A DNA stretch of 37,284 bases, taken from the NCBI GenBank assembly GCA_002726245.1, contig PBSM01000125.1:1-37284 (forward strand), read 5' to 3'. The notes under the pieces were generated by a model. It was not told the DNA's origin and did not search any database. It was given only the letters and a program-made list of their open reading frames with translations. Positions within the stretch are counted from its first letter, which is position 1; every line of letters starts with the position of its first letter. This document shows, piece by piece, positions 25,478 through 34,140 of the stretch. The position numbers were made by a program, and so were the translations under genes. Source of the DNA: Planctomycetaceae bacterium (GTDB taxonomy: Bacteria; Planctomycetota; Planctomycetia; Pirellulales; Pirellulaceae).

Positions 25478-25787
25478 GTACGATGGCCTTCCAAGGCCTT
25501 GGCTGTGGACGCAAGTCGTTAATCACTTGTCCCTACTCACATCTCACCACCGACCCCGCGTCGGTGGAAGCGTGATTAAAGGCTACATTCGAAGTACCAC
25601 GGACGCAGGCCCCTCCGACCCCGTGTCGGTGGACCTCATGACTCGACATTGCTTCCACCGACACAGGGTCGGCGGGGAGCCGTTTCTCGCTTGCCTCTTT
25701 GGTAGCTTGCCAATCGTTGACCCACCGACACGGGGTCAGAGGAGGCGAGGAATGTGGGTAAGGGCAAGGCTTGGAAGGCGATCGTAC
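25478..25787. repeat. 310-bp nested palindromic element
   Basis: The outer arms are GTACGATGGCCTTCCAAG (from 25478) and, inverted, a match ending at 25787 (CTTGGAAGGCGATCGTAC), with one mismatch. Inside lie four 21-base units close to CCACCGACCCCGTGTCGGTGG in sense, split as CCACCGAC plus a five-base core plus GTCGGTGG. Units at 25547-25567 and 25612-25632 are forward; those at 25655-25675 and 25722-25742 are reversed. The whole stretch is thus roughly mirror-symmetric. There is no open frame and no transposase. It fills most of the 477-base gap between two genes. Confidence 0.75.
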
Positions 25788-25934
25788 AGAACGCCCATTT
25801 TGTATAAATGAAAGGCCCTACCACAGCATGCCATCGGTTGGATTCGACCGGACTTCGGATTATGCTAAGGCTCCTCGTCCGGGCGTGGCCGCGCGAAGCC
25901 ACCTGAAGTCAACACTAGCTTTGGAGTCTAAGAG

Positions 25935-26166
25935 ATGCTGCGGACAACAACACTTGTCACCCTCACTTTGCTTGCATTCACTGCCAACGTCTTCGCTGAC
26001 TAAGATCAACGATAAGGTTGTCGTTGACTACACCGAACCCGCGAGTCAGGAAGCCTTTTCGAAGGACTTCGAGCGGCGACTTGGTAACGGCACGTTTGCC
26101 TTTCAAGCTCACGACTCCAAAAGCAAGGTCTACTTCAAGAACGTGAAAGTGAAGCGATTGCCGTAG
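25935..26166 (+). pseudogene. Deletion scar of a secreted DUF1080 gene
   Basis: An intact signal peptide, MLRTTTLVTLTLLAFTANVF, is followed at once by a stop at 26001-26003. In the next frame, starting at about 26002, comes the characteristic DUF1080 (3-keto-disaccharide hydrolase/lectin-like) C-terminus. It reads KINDKVVVDYTEPA, FERRLGNGTFAFQAHDSKSK and VYFKNVKVKRLP, with a stop at 26164. The middle (about 180 residues in a normal gene) is missing. A single internal deletion explains both the loss and the frame change. AAGAG before the ATG may be the old ribosome site. The 3' end converges with the aldolase gene at 26184. Confidence 0.8.
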
Positions 26167-26183
26167 CCTGACCGGCGGGAACG

Positions 26184-26960
26184 TCAAGACGCGTCGCCGT
26201 ACACCGCGTTCAAGTCCGCGGCCGAGTTCTCCAGCATCTTCATGAATGCGCGGAAGTCACCGCCGTAGTTGATCAATTGCGCACCTTGATCGCGCAATTC
26301 GCGAGCACGCTTGACAGCCGGCGCAGGACATCCCCAGGCTTTGCCGTGCCGCTTGGCACTCGCAGCGACCTGTTCAACGGCTGATTCGAGTGTTAGCTCC
26401 GTCTTGGTTCGACGGATGCGCAGACCGAGGTCTCCGGGGCCGATGAATAAGCCATCGACGCCTTGCACGGCGGCGATCTCGTCAATGTTCGCGACCGCTT
26501 CAGGTGTTTCTATCTGCACAACAAGAAACGTCTCGCGGTTGGCGGCCTCCACATAGTCGTCACCGCCGGCGAGGATGAAGTCGCTATCAAGGCCAGCGCC
26601 GTCCAAGCCACGGTCGCCGATCGGCGGGAACTTCACCGCATCGACCAGCATCTGAGCCTTCTCCGCAGTCGAAACGTGCGGAATCATCAATCCGGTTGCG
26701 CCGTCTTCCAGATACCGATAGAGACGCGTCTTCTCCAGAGTCGGCGCGCGGAGCATGCAGTCAATGTCGAAGAGATGGAAATACGCGAGCAACGCCTGCA
26801 CTTCACGATCGCTCATCGCGCGGTGTTCCAAGTCCAGCCAAATGCAGTCGAAGCCATAATGCGCGGCATGGCGAATATAGGCCGGAATGAAGTGTCCCAG
26901 GGCGCACATGCGTACGGGCTGGTTGGCTCGTAACTTCGCCAAGGTTTTGCTCTTTCGCAC
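26184..26960 (-). CDS. HpcH/HpaI aldolase family protein
   Basis: The GTG at 26960, with AAAGGA nine bases upstream, gives 258 residues; the longer open frame to 27134 runs into the neighbouring gene and is unlike the family. Motifs are CIWLDLEHRAMSDREV, ATGLMIPHVSTAEKAQ, VVQIETPEAVANIDEIAAV (metal Glu) and GLFIGPGDLGLRI (metal Asp). These enzymes cleave 2-keto-3-deoxy sugar acids, such as 2-dehydro-3-deoxyglucarate, to pyruvate or tartronate semialdehyde plus an aldehyde, using a divalent metal. The substrate is open. It lies 92 bases downstream of the dioxygenase-like gene on the same strand. Confidence 0.88.
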   Translation of the reverse strand: MRKSKTLAKLRANQPVRMCALGHFIPAYIRHAAHYGFDCIWLDLEHRAMSDREVQALLAYFHLFDIDCMLRAPTLEKTRLYRYLEDGATGLMIPHVSTAEKAQMLVDAVKFPPIGDRGLDGAGLDSDFILAGGDDYVEAANRETFLVVQIETPEAVANIDEIAAVQGVDGLFIGPGDLGLRIRRTKTELTLESAVEQVAASAKRHGKAWGCPAPAVKRARELRDQGAQLINYGGDFRAFMKMLENSAADLNAVYGDAS

Positions 26961-27052
26961 GGACGTGGTTCCTTTCGAAAAACAGTCGTTGTTCGCTCCG
27001 CGAACATGGCGTCTTCGTTCATTTGGCGTACTGTTCGAGGAGTGAACAGCGA

Positions 27053-27898
27053 CTATCGATTCCAGCGGCTGGGATTCATTCCAGGTGCCTGACTCTGCAT
27101 CCCATCCGGCTTGTTGCCACCGTCGAAGTTCCATACTCGTGTGTTGCGGCTGGTGAACAAGGGACGCACGTCGTCGGGAAGCGTTGCCAAATCCTCATCC
27201 TTCCATTCATCGACCGTCGCAACTGGCCCTGCCCAAGCCGGACGATAGGTGATAGCCAGCATCTCTCGTGCCCATTCTCCGTTGTTCGGGTAGTTGCCGT
27301 GGAAGACACGATGATTGATCAGCACGGCCGAGCCGGCTCGCGCAGTGACCATCACCTCTTCGGGATGCGATTCGTAGCGCAGATATGGGTTGGCTTCGGC
27401 GTGCATGCAAAGATGCGATCGCGGCACGACACGAAACGGCGAGACTTCCGGCGTGAGATCATCGAGGTAGTACAGCACTCGGACCAACCACGGAGCACTT
27501 CCCTCATCCCCAAAGATCGCCGAGCCATAAGGTTGCCCGTCGGCGTGAAGGCTGATCCCCGGATGTCCCGGCTCGCTGCGGGCATAGTGAAAAGTCATGA
27601 CCACGATCTCGTCGCCAAACAATTGGCCTAAGAAAGCGATTGTGGGCTCGTGTGCGATGAGCCGCGTGATGCGTCCGCCGTGGAATTGGATCCCGGGGCA
27701 GCCTCGCTGATGCACGCTGTAGTCAACTGGAATCGTCTCGAGACGCGAGGTTTCCGCCTTCAACGCCGCGATCTCCTCGGTGTTCAACAGATCCGGTAAC
27801 ACGAGATAGCCTTCGACTTCGATTTGCCGAATCTGATCGCCCAGGGTCAGCAGCGACCAATCACGATCGTCAACACGCTTTGCGGTGGAAGTTGTCAT
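27053..27898 (-). CDS. Phytanoyl-CoA dioxygenase (PhyH) family protein
   Basis: The ATG at 27898 gives 281 residues and starts at the usual place (MTTSTAKRVDDRDW, then QIEVEGYLVLPDLLNTEEI). PhyH proteins are Fe(II)/2-oxoglutarate-dependent oxygenases. The iron site fits SLHADGQPYG, which has the H-x-D, and the distal His in VLINHRVFHGNYPNN, with an Arg soon after (REMLAITYRP). Several members act on small acids, halogenated or sugar-derived compounds. The substrate is unknown. The promoter side is shared with the divergent hydroxyacid oxidase and contains a palindrome. Confidence 0.85.
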   Translation of the reverse strand: MTTSTAKRVDDRDWSLLTLGDQIRQIEVEGYLVLPDLLNTEEIAALKAETSRLETIPVDYSVHQRGCPGIQFHGGRITRLIAHEPTIAFLGQLFGDEIVVMTFHYARSEPGHPGISLHADGQPYGSAIFGDEGSAPWLVRVLYYLDDLTPEVSPFRVVPRSHLCMHAEANPYLRYESHPEEVMVTARAGSAVLINHRVFHGNYPNNGEWAREMLAITYRPAWAGPVATVDEWKDEDLATLPDDVRPLFTSRNTRVWNFDGGNKPDGMQSQAPGMNPSRWNR

Positions 27899-27983
27899 TG
27901 TTTGGCTTTGAGTCGATGGTAGTTTATCCTCACGCTGTCGCGCCCGGATTATACGTTGCGTCGATTCCGTTGGCGACCGGTGG

Positions 27984-28064
27984 AGTAGGTCCCGCGAGCC
28001 GAGCGGGACCTGGGAGGCCGTGACCTGCTGCGACTCAGATCCCGCTCGGCTCGCGAGACCTACT
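27984..28064. repeat. 25-bp inverted repeat in the divergent promoter region
   Basis: AGTAGGTCCCGCGAGCCGAG (from 27984, arm to 28008) pairs with an arm at 28040-28064 ending CTCGCGAGACCTACT. There is one mismatch and a 31-base spacer. It lies between the PhyH gene start (27898) and the oxidase ATG (28095), so it could affect both transcripts. Its form matches the other scattered palindromes. Confidence 0.8.
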
Positions 28065-28094
28065 AGCAAGACTTCCTCAATCCGGAGAGCCCTC

Positions 28095-29306
28095 ATGGAT
28101 CGCAGAACGTTCACCCAGTTGTTTACTCTAGCGGCTGGCTCGTTGGGATTGATGCAAGCGGCCGGTCAGGCGCAAGAGCAAGATGCCGACGACCAGCGGA
28201 ATGCGAAGACAGGCAACAACCTCAACGCGCGCGGACCGTCTTCAAAAGCCGTCAACGTGGAAGACCTCAGGCAACTGGCGAAAGCTGCGTTGCCGAAGGC
28301 GAGCTTCGATTACATCGCAACTGGCTCGGCCGATGAGATCACTCTGCGCGAGAATGTCGCTGCGTTTCAGCGGTTGCGAGTCTTTCCGCCACTGATGAAG
28401 GGCGTCTCTGATGCTGACCTATCGACAACGGCCCTGGGACAGAAGATCCAACTGCCGGTCTTGCTCGCGCCAGTCGCAGTCCAGCGGATGTATCATCCAC
28501 AGGGAGGGTTGGCTGCCGCGCGAGCCGCTGCCGGCGCGGGTACGATCTACGGAGTTAGCAGCAGTGTTGGCAACAGCGTCGAGGAGATCGCCGCTGCCGG
28601 GAACGGACCGAAGTGGTTTCAGTTGTACGTGCCAAAGGATCGAGCCGTGGCTCGCACGCTGGTGCAACGAGTCGAGCGCGCGGGCTACAAGGCTATTATC
28701 GTTACCGTTGATTTGGGTGAATGGAAAGATGCCGATCAACGCAACCGATTCTCGCTACCCAAAGAGATGCTGGTGAAGCATCTTCGCGACGTTGGCTATG
28801 ATCAGATCACGGACCGCATGAGCTACGAAGCGGTTTCCGAGTTCAACGCCAATGCCTGGGATCTTTCGCTATCGTGGGAGTTCTTTGATTGGCTGCGGGG
28901 AATCACAAAGCTCCCGATCTTGATTAAGGGGGTCTTACGACCTGAAGACGCAAGAAAGGCAGTGTCGATGGGGCTGGATGGCATTGTCGTTTCCAACCAC
29001 GGCGGTCGTCGTCTTGACGGGATGCCCGCGACGATCGACGTCCTGCCGAGCATCGTCGAAGCAGTCGGCGGAAAGGCCGAGATTTATATGGACGGCGGTG
29101 TGCGACGCGGAACAGACGTCTTGAAAGCTTTAGCGTTTGGCGCGCGGGCTGTGCTGATTGGCCGTCCTTATGCTTGGGCGTTAGCCGCCGACGGAGAAGC
29201 GGGAGTCGCGCGCGTCATCAAACTCTTCCGCGAGGAACTGCTCAATGCTATGGTCGCTACTGGCTGCCGCAAGCTGAGCGAGATCGAGCGCTCATTGATC
29301 GCTTAA
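28095..29306 (+). CDS. Exported FMN-dependent alpha-hydroxyacid oxidase/dehydrogenase
   Basis: The ATG at 28095 has GGAGAG upstream and begins a twin-arginine-like signal (MDRRTFTQLFTLAAGSLGLM), so the 403-codon product is probably exported. The barrel has KASFDYIATGSADEITLREN, LPVLLAPVAVQRMYHP, FQLYVPKDR and VTVDLG. It also has LPILIKGVLRPEDA, the active-site Lys in IKG, the catalytic His in SNHGGRRLDG at about residue 301, and MDGGVRRGTDVLKALA. The family oxidises L-lactate, glycolate or similar acids via FMN. It stands next to an HpcH aldolase and a PhyH oxygenase, suggesting small organic acid turnover. Confidence 0.9.
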   Translation: MDRRTFTQLFTLAAGSLGLMQAAGQAQEQDADDQRNAKTGNNLNARGPSSKAVNVEDLRQLAKAALPKASFDYIATGSADEITLRENVAAFQRLRVFPPLMKGVSDADLSTTALGQKIQLPVLLAPVAVQRMYHPQGGLAAARAAAGAGTIYGVSSSVGNSVEEIAAAGNGPKWFQLYVPKDRAVARTLVQRVERAGYKAIIVTVDLGEWKDADQRNRFSLPKEMLVKHLRDVGYDQITDRMSYEAVSEFNANAWDLSLSWEFFDWLRGITKLPILIKGVLRPEDARKAVSMGLDGIVVSNHGGRRLDGMPATIDVLPSIVEAVGGKAEIYMDGGVRRGTDVLKALAFGARAVLIGRPYAWALAADGEAGVARVIKLFREELLNAMVATGCRKLSEIERSLIA

Positions 29307-29976
29307 GGCGCTCGACTGGTGAATCGTGTCGGTCGGAAGAGCGCGGCTTCCGGCAAGTCGTCTCCGAACTCCGTCAGCAAACGCTGGAAGTTATCGCGAA
29401 TGCGGCTTTGACTTGGGGTAGACCACTCGGAGTCGTGTAGATTTCGTTGTGCAGCGAGAAGTGCCTTCGAGGAAGATCACGTCGCAACAACGAGATGATT
29501 CTCCAAAACATCTACTGTCGTATGTCAAAGCCAGCCATAACCGGGTCTGTGAAAAGCTGCGGCACTTGTTTAAACGAGCTAGCGCCAAGTTTAGATGCCG
29601 TATCGAGGCACAGATCACGAAGTGTGCGATAACTCATCGGGAAAGCGGCCACGCGCCCGAAACGTCGAAATTCGGCGGCTGCGTCTCGCTCGGCGAAGAT
29701 GAGTCTCCTTTCGTCGTACGGTTTGTTCGTAAGAAACGGCGCAAGTTCGTACGGTGCCGCTCCGAGGCAATTGATCAGTAGGCTGCCTGTTGATTCGAGA
29801 TCTTCTAGTTCGACGATCGAAAGTGTTGCGTCAAGCGATTTAATCACAGGCTCGATCACCAGCGAAGCGGATTCACGTAGCCTAGCGTATCGGATCTCGA
29901 AACGGGGCACTGACGAGCGACTCGACTCTGCCCTTCTAGAGAGAACTTCACAAAGACTAGCGCTCGTCTGTTTCAC
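29303..29976 (-). pseudogene. Uncharacterised, probably decayed gene
   Basis: A GTG at 29976 overlaps the stop of the DUF3179 relic (GTGA) and opens 154 codons. These include YELAPFLTNKPYDERRLIFA, EFRRFGRVAAFPMSYRTLRD and KQVPQLFTDPVMAGFDI, with a TAG at 29512. The same frame then continues MFWRIISLLRRDLPRR. In another frame, a protein-like tail KALLAAQRNLHDSEWS, RIRDNFQRLLTEFGDDLPEA and LFRPTRFTSRAP ends at 29303. A stop plus one frameshift would link all three into about 224 codons. I recognise no family. The first part could be a real short gene. Confidence 0.35.
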
Positions 29977-30689
29977 TTCAAGTGTTGCAAGGGCATCGAA
30001 TATGCCTTAATGGCCGGTGACTGGACACCGAGCACGAAGGTGATCTGCTCAATCTCCACGCTTGAGGCTTCGGGCAGATAAGAATATGGAAGCTCGTTTT
30101 CATCTGCTGGTTCGATCACATCCGTGTCGGGATAGAGTTCACGCCAATGCCTCCAAGTCGTTTGCACGGTTGGCAAGATGGTCAGCGGTGTCTCCTGCAG
30201 TTCACCCTTAACCGCGCGGAGGCCAAGCTGGCTCCATTGGCTACCGGTCGCGTCATCGCCCAACAGCAAGTTGCCGCGGTGGAGCCGTGCAGAGAACGCA
30301 AATGTCAATTGCCTGCCGGCAACGCGGCGACTGTGCACGACAGCCGAAAGCGTGGCCGGTCACCAACTGGCGCAAACTGGCTCGCCAACGATGAAATCAT
30401 TCAGATGTTCAGAGGTGTCGAGAACGCGAATCGGATAGGCTCACGCTCGGCCATGCACAACGACTCCGACCACTAAGTCAGCGTCATGCAGAGAGGACTC
30501 ACTGTCTGCTGAGACGGCGTGCGCCGCCCAAACCGGATCGGAGACTAACGCATCGATCGGATCGACGGCTGCTGTCTTGGAAGCGGAAGCAACACGGACA
30601 CGTGGGATCCGAGAGACCCGGTAGTAAGCAAAGAGAAGCGAACAGAGAGCAAGTGTGGCCGCGGCAGCGAGTTTTAGATGGCGAGTCAT
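29973..30689 (-). pseudogene. DUF3179 gene with two in-frame TGA codons
   Basis: One open reading direction holds an N-terminal membrane segment (LKLAAAATLALCSLLFAYY), VVGVVVHGRA, TGA (30441-30443), AYPIRVLDTSEHLNDFIVG, EPVCASW, and TGA (30360-30362). It continues with PATLSAVVHSRRVAGRQLTF, LHRGNLLLGDDATGSQWSQL, LTILPTVQTTWRHWRELYPD and a tail to the stop at 29973. This is the DUF3179 layout (G.ARAYP, YCP, GSLW.QL, LP..TTW..W). The first TGA replaces an expected Arg (CGA to TGA), the second an expected Cys. No frameshift is needed. The family is secreted or lipoprotein-like with unknown function. Confidence 0.8.
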
Positions 30690-30984
30690 CGGACACCGCT
30701 CTCTTGAAGCATGAATTGCCGAGTGAGTTGTCATCCATCGTCATTGATCGTGGACAACTTGTCTGTGAGGCACATCACGAACTGAATAGCTCGATAGCCA
30801 GGAAATCATTATTGGCAGACGAGCGCAAGCCGATCGTCTCGGCTGCCACGCCGCGAAATCGAAGACGGCCCAACACGTCCGACAGCGGCAGGTTCTAAGC
30901 GAATCCACCGACACGCGTCGCTTGTCGGTTTCGGTAGTTTAGGAGCGGACTTGATATTAATCCGGCAGCTTGGTTGGAATGATT
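30690..30984. other. Intergenic stretch without recognisable gene
   Basis: Between the DUF3179 relic and the hairpin cluster I find no open frame with family-like sequence on either strand. A plus-strand frame through 30602-30898 is antisense to the relic for its first third and shows no domain. A short imperfect palindrome around CCGACACGCGTCGCTTGTCGG lies at about 30910-30931. Confidence 0.5.
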
Positions 30985-31067
30985 GTCCCGAAGGGACCCA
31001 GTCAATTAGCCCCAGACTTCAGTCTGGGGAACGTATGTAAAGACACGCTCCTTAGTCCCGAAGGGAC
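30985..31067. repeat. Triple hairpin cluster before the DUF1501 gene
   Basis: Two copies of GTCCCGAAGGGAC (30985-30997 and 31055-31067) flank CCCCAGACTTCAGTCTGGGG (31010-31029). All three are perfect or near-perfect small palindromes. The block ends 40 bases before the ATG of the DUF1501 gene, so it lies in that gene's leader or promoter. The two outer copies being identical argues for a mobile or amplified small element. Confidence 0.85.
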
Positions 31068-31107
31068 AGACGCTGCATCCATCACTCAGAACGGTTAGAC
31101 TAAAGGC

Positions 31108-32598
31108 ATGTTGAGAATCCTTGGATCATCGAAGAGACTTTGTGGCGGAGTGACTCGACGCGAGATGTTGCGCGTTGGTGGCTTGGGGATCGCTGGGCTT
31201 GGGATTTCGGACGTGCTGGCGTTGCAAGAGGCGTCGGCTAGTTCGGACGGTAGCCATGCGTTTGGCAAAGCGAAGTCCATCGTCTTGATCCACTTGTATG
31301 GTGCACCGAGCCAACTTGAATGGGCGGACATGAAGCCCGACGCGCCGGTCGAAGTACGGGGCGAGTTGAACGGCATTCCTTCGAGCCTGCCGGGTTGCGA
31401 TGTCTGCGAGTTGTTGCCGAACCATGCCAAAGTGATGGATCGCGTGACCGTGCTCCGCTCGATGACACATCCACATCCGATCCACGGCGTCGCGTACGCG
31501 TTAACGGGAGTTCCGTCGATCGATGTCGCGATGGAACTGAGGCCGCGCGACTCGCGGCACTGGCCTTTCTTCGGCTCCGCCGTTGATTATGTTGCAAGTC
31601 AAAGGCATCCGAAGCCCAGCGACATCCCAAACAACATCGCGCTTCCCTTCCGATTCAGTAGCCGCCGCCACGGCGAAGTCCCGCGTGCCGGACCTTACGG
31701 GGCATTCCTTGGCAGCGAATACGATCCCTTGTGGACCGAGTTCGCGGGAACGGCAACCAGAGGTCACGAGAAGACGCTGCGCGACATGGTCTACACGGAC
31801 AACGATCCTTATATGGGCGTGGCCAACGACTGTCGCTTCTTCCTGCCGGCCGCAACGCGCGAAGACACCGACGTCACACTCGATCGACTTGATACTCGAA
31901 AGACGCTGTTGACTCAGTTGAACGACGCCTTGCCGCGACTGAACGAGTCGAACGCCGGTCGCGAACTGAATCGGCACCAACAGGCAGCGCTCTCGATTCT
32001 TGAATCGGATCGATTGGCGAACGCGTTAGATGTTCGTAAAGAACCAGAATCGGCTCGCAATCTCTACGGTGATGCGTTATTCGGCCAAGCGTGTCTCGCC
32101 GCGCGAAGGTTGACCGAAGCCGGTACTCGCGTCGCGTCGGTTTTTTGGGACGAGTATGGCTTGGCGGGCACCGGCTGGGACACGCACTGGAACCACTACC
32201 CGCGAATGAAGAACGAACTTTGCCCCGGCTTCGATCGCGGTTGGTATGGATTGATTACGGATCTCGATCAGCGTGGATTGCTGGACGAAACGCTCGTCGT
32301 TTGCACCAGCGAACATGGCCGAACGCCCAAGCTGAACAAGGCCAAAGGTGGCGGACGCGATCATTGGTCTCGCGTTTATACATCGTTGATGGCGGGTGCG
32401 GGCATCAAGCGAGGACACATCGTGGGTGCCTCCGACAAGCATGGCTCTGACGTAGCCGACCGCCCGATCAGCCCCAAAGATCTCTTGGCAACGATGTATC
32501 ATCTGCTCGGCATCGACCCGCAACTGACGATCAGAGATCGAGCCGGTCGCGCGCTGCCGCTCGTCGATGGAAAAATAATCGTCGATGCCTTGGCGTGA
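31108..32598 (+). CDS. DUF1501 domain protein with Tat signal
   Basis: This 496-residue protein belongs to the DUF1501 (sulfatase-fold-related) family, greatly expanded in planctomycetes and usually exported. The twin-arginine signal is VTRREMLRVGGLGIAG (residues 14-29). Later parts include LIHLYGAPSQLEWADMKPDA, VLRSMTHPHPIHGVAYALTG, GWDTHWNHYPRMKNELCPGF, VVCTSEHGRTPKLNKAKGGG and RDHWSRVYTSLMAGAGI, the usual conserved blocks with His and Asp that may hold metal. It often pairs with a DUF1553/DUF1549 cytochrome-type gene, which is absent here. It precedes the M81 gene by 40 bases, so both may be one transcript. Confidence 0.92.
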   Translation: MLRILGSSKRLCGGVTRREMLRVGGLGIAGLGISDVLALQEASASSDGSHAFGKAKSIVLIHLYGAPSQLEWADMKPDAPVEVRGELNGIPSSLPGCDVCELLPNHAKVMDRVTVLRSMTHPHPIHGVAYALTGVPSIDVAMELRPRDSRHWPFFGSAVDYVASQRHPKPSDIPNNIALPFRFSSRRHGEVPRAGPYGAFLGSEYDPLWTEFAGTATRGHEKTLRDMVYTDNDPYMGVANDCRFFLPAATREDTDVTLDRLDTRKTLLTQLNDALPRLNESNAGRELNRHQQAALSILESDRLANALDVRKEPESARNLYGDALFGQACLAARRLTEAGTRVASVFWDEYGLAGTGWDTHWNHYPRMKNELCPGFDRGWYGLITDLDQRGLLDETLVVCTSEHGRTPKLNKAKGGGRDHWSRVYTSLMAGAGIKRGHIVGASDKHGSDVADRPISPKDLLATMYHLLGIDPQLTIRDRAGRALPLVDGKIIVDALA

Positions 32599-32638
32599 AT
32601 GATGGGGCGACCGTGCCCTACAAGTAAGGAGCTAGGCC

Positions 32639-34132
32639 ATGCGAATCGCCACCGGGGGGATCATTCACGAAACGAGTACGTGTGTCGATTCGCCGACGAC
32701 GATGAGTCAGTTTGAATTCGATCGAGGGATCATTCGCGGAGCGGATGTCTTCGAACGGTTTCGAGGGACGAATGTTTGCACCGGCGGGTTTATCGAAGGA
32801 GCCGAGGAGAACGGCTTTGAACTTGTGCCGTTGCTGCGCGCGTCGGCCTTTCCGAATGGCTTGATCGTTCGAAGCGACTATGATTCGCTCAAACAAGAAC
32901 TGTTGGATCGGTTGGCGGCGGCGGAACGCGATGGTGGACCGGTGGATGGCGTGTTGCTCGACCTTCATGGTGCGATGGTGGTCGATGGCATCGATGACGG
33001 CGACGGCGATGTGATTGAAGCGTTTCGTGAGTACCTCGGACCGGAGCGTCCGATCGTGGTGACACAGGACTTGCATGGCAATCACACACGAGCGCGGGTT
33101 GCTAGTGCTGATGCTTTGGTCGGATTCGACACGTTCCCGCACGTCGATATGGCGGAACGAGGCGTCGAAGCGGCGGAGATCATTGCCCGCACGGTGCGTG
33201 GCGAGATCCGGCCGCAGATGGCGATCCATCAGTTGCCGTTGTTCTGGAGCACGCCTTGCCAAGTGACTGCTCATCCGCCGATGGATGAAGTTGTGCGACG
33301 CGTGCATGAGCTGGAGACTCGCCCGGGAATCATCTGTGTAACGATCGCCACGGGCTTTCCTTGGGCCAACGTGCCGGGAGTTGGCAGCTCGGTGATGGTG
33401 GTTGCCGACAGTGACCCAGCACTAGCGCAGCAGACGGCGGATGAACTCGGCGCGTGGATTTGGGCGAATCGCGAACGTTGGTACTCGCCGCCGCTTACAG
33501 TCCGCGAGGGCTTGCAGCGTGGTGAGGAGATCGCCAAGTACCCAATCATTGTCGCCGATCACGCAGACAACACGGGAGGCGGCTCGCCCGGTGACTCGAC
33601 CGAAGTGCTGCGGACCTTCCTCGACCTCGGATTGCAAGACGCGTTGATCCTGTACATGGTCGATCCCGAAGTCGCCACGCAAGCGCATCGCGCAGGCATC
33701 GGCTCTCGGATCGCGGTTAGCCTCGGCGGCAAGTCGTCTCCGGTTCAAGGCGAGCCTGTCGAAGAGGACGCAGAAGTCGTCGCGGTCTCAGACGGTGCGT
33801 TTGCTTACGACGGGCCGATGTTCGGCGGACTGACGAGCTCGATGGGGACCTCGGCTTGGTTGAAGATGGAAGGTGTGAACGTTGTTGTCGTTACGGCGCG
33901 CGAGCAACCCTTCGACATGGCGTTCGCTCGCTCGCTTGGCATCGACTGCGCGAAGATGAAGTACATCTCGCTCAAGTCGGCAGCTCACTTCCGTGCCGCT
34001 TTCGAACCGATTGCGGGCAGCATTCACAACATCGACGCTGCCGGCATCCACACGCACGACTTCGGCAGATTGCCGTCCAGTAAGAGGACACGTGATGTGT
34101 TTCCAATTGAGATCAAGCCGGCGGTGGGCTAA
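32639..34132 (+). CDS. M81 family metallopeptidase (MlrC/microcystinase C-like)
   Basis: This 497-residue protein begins MRIATGGIIHETSTCVDSPT, the standard M81 opening. It has DGVLLDLHGAMVVDGIDDGD, VVTQDLHGNHT, FDTFPHVDMAERG (Asp and His for zinc), FPWANVPGVGSS, DHADNTGGGSPGDST and TAREQPFD. MlrC degrades linear microcystin peptides in Sphingomonas, but most relatives have unknown substrates. No signal peptide is visible, so it is probably cytoplasmic. The ribosome site AAGGAG lies before the ATG. The gene converges with the sigma factor gene, with eight bases between stops. Confidence 0.92.
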   Translation: MRIATGGIIHETSTCVDSPTTMSQFEFDRGIIRGADVFERFRGTNVCTGGFIEGAEENGFELVPLLRASAFPNGLIVRSDYDSLKQELLDRLAAAERDGGPVDGVLLDLHGAMVVDGIDDGDGDVIEAFREYLGPERPIVVTQDLHGNHTRARVASADALVGFDTFPHVDMAERGVEAAEIIARTVRGEIRPQMAIHQLPLFWSTPCQVTAHPPMDEVVRRVHELETRPGIICVTIATGFPWANVPGVGSSVMVVADSDPALAQQTADELGAWIWANRERWYSPPLTVREGLQRGEEIAKYPIIVADHADNTGGGSPGDSTEVLRTFLDLGLQDALILYMVDPEVATQAHRAGIGSRIAVSLGGKSSPVQGEPVEEDAEVVAVSDGAFAYDGPMFGGLTSSMGTSAWLKMEGVNVVVVTAREQPFDMAFARSLGIDCAKMKYISLKSAAHFRAAFEPIAGSIHNIDAAGIHTHDFGRLPSSKRTRDVFPIEIKPAVG

Positions 34133-34140
34133 ACGTCGGC

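Noticed and set aside
25547..25742. Four CCACCGAC units as a CRISPR array
   Set aside because: The units are palindromic, of mixed orientation and unevenly spaced (65, 43 and 67 bases apart), and there are no cas genes.
26961..27134. N-terminal extension of the HpcH/HpaI aldolase
   Set aside because: The added residues are not family-like and overlap the end of the PhyH gene; the GTG at 26960 has AAAGGA upstream.
30360..30443. In-frame TGA codons in the DUF3179 relic as possible selenocysteine, one at an expected Cys
   Set aside because: The other TGA replaces an expected Arg, the Tyr before the Cys position is also changed to Trp, and I see no clear stem-loop of the bacterial SECIS type after the codon. 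Decay is simpler.
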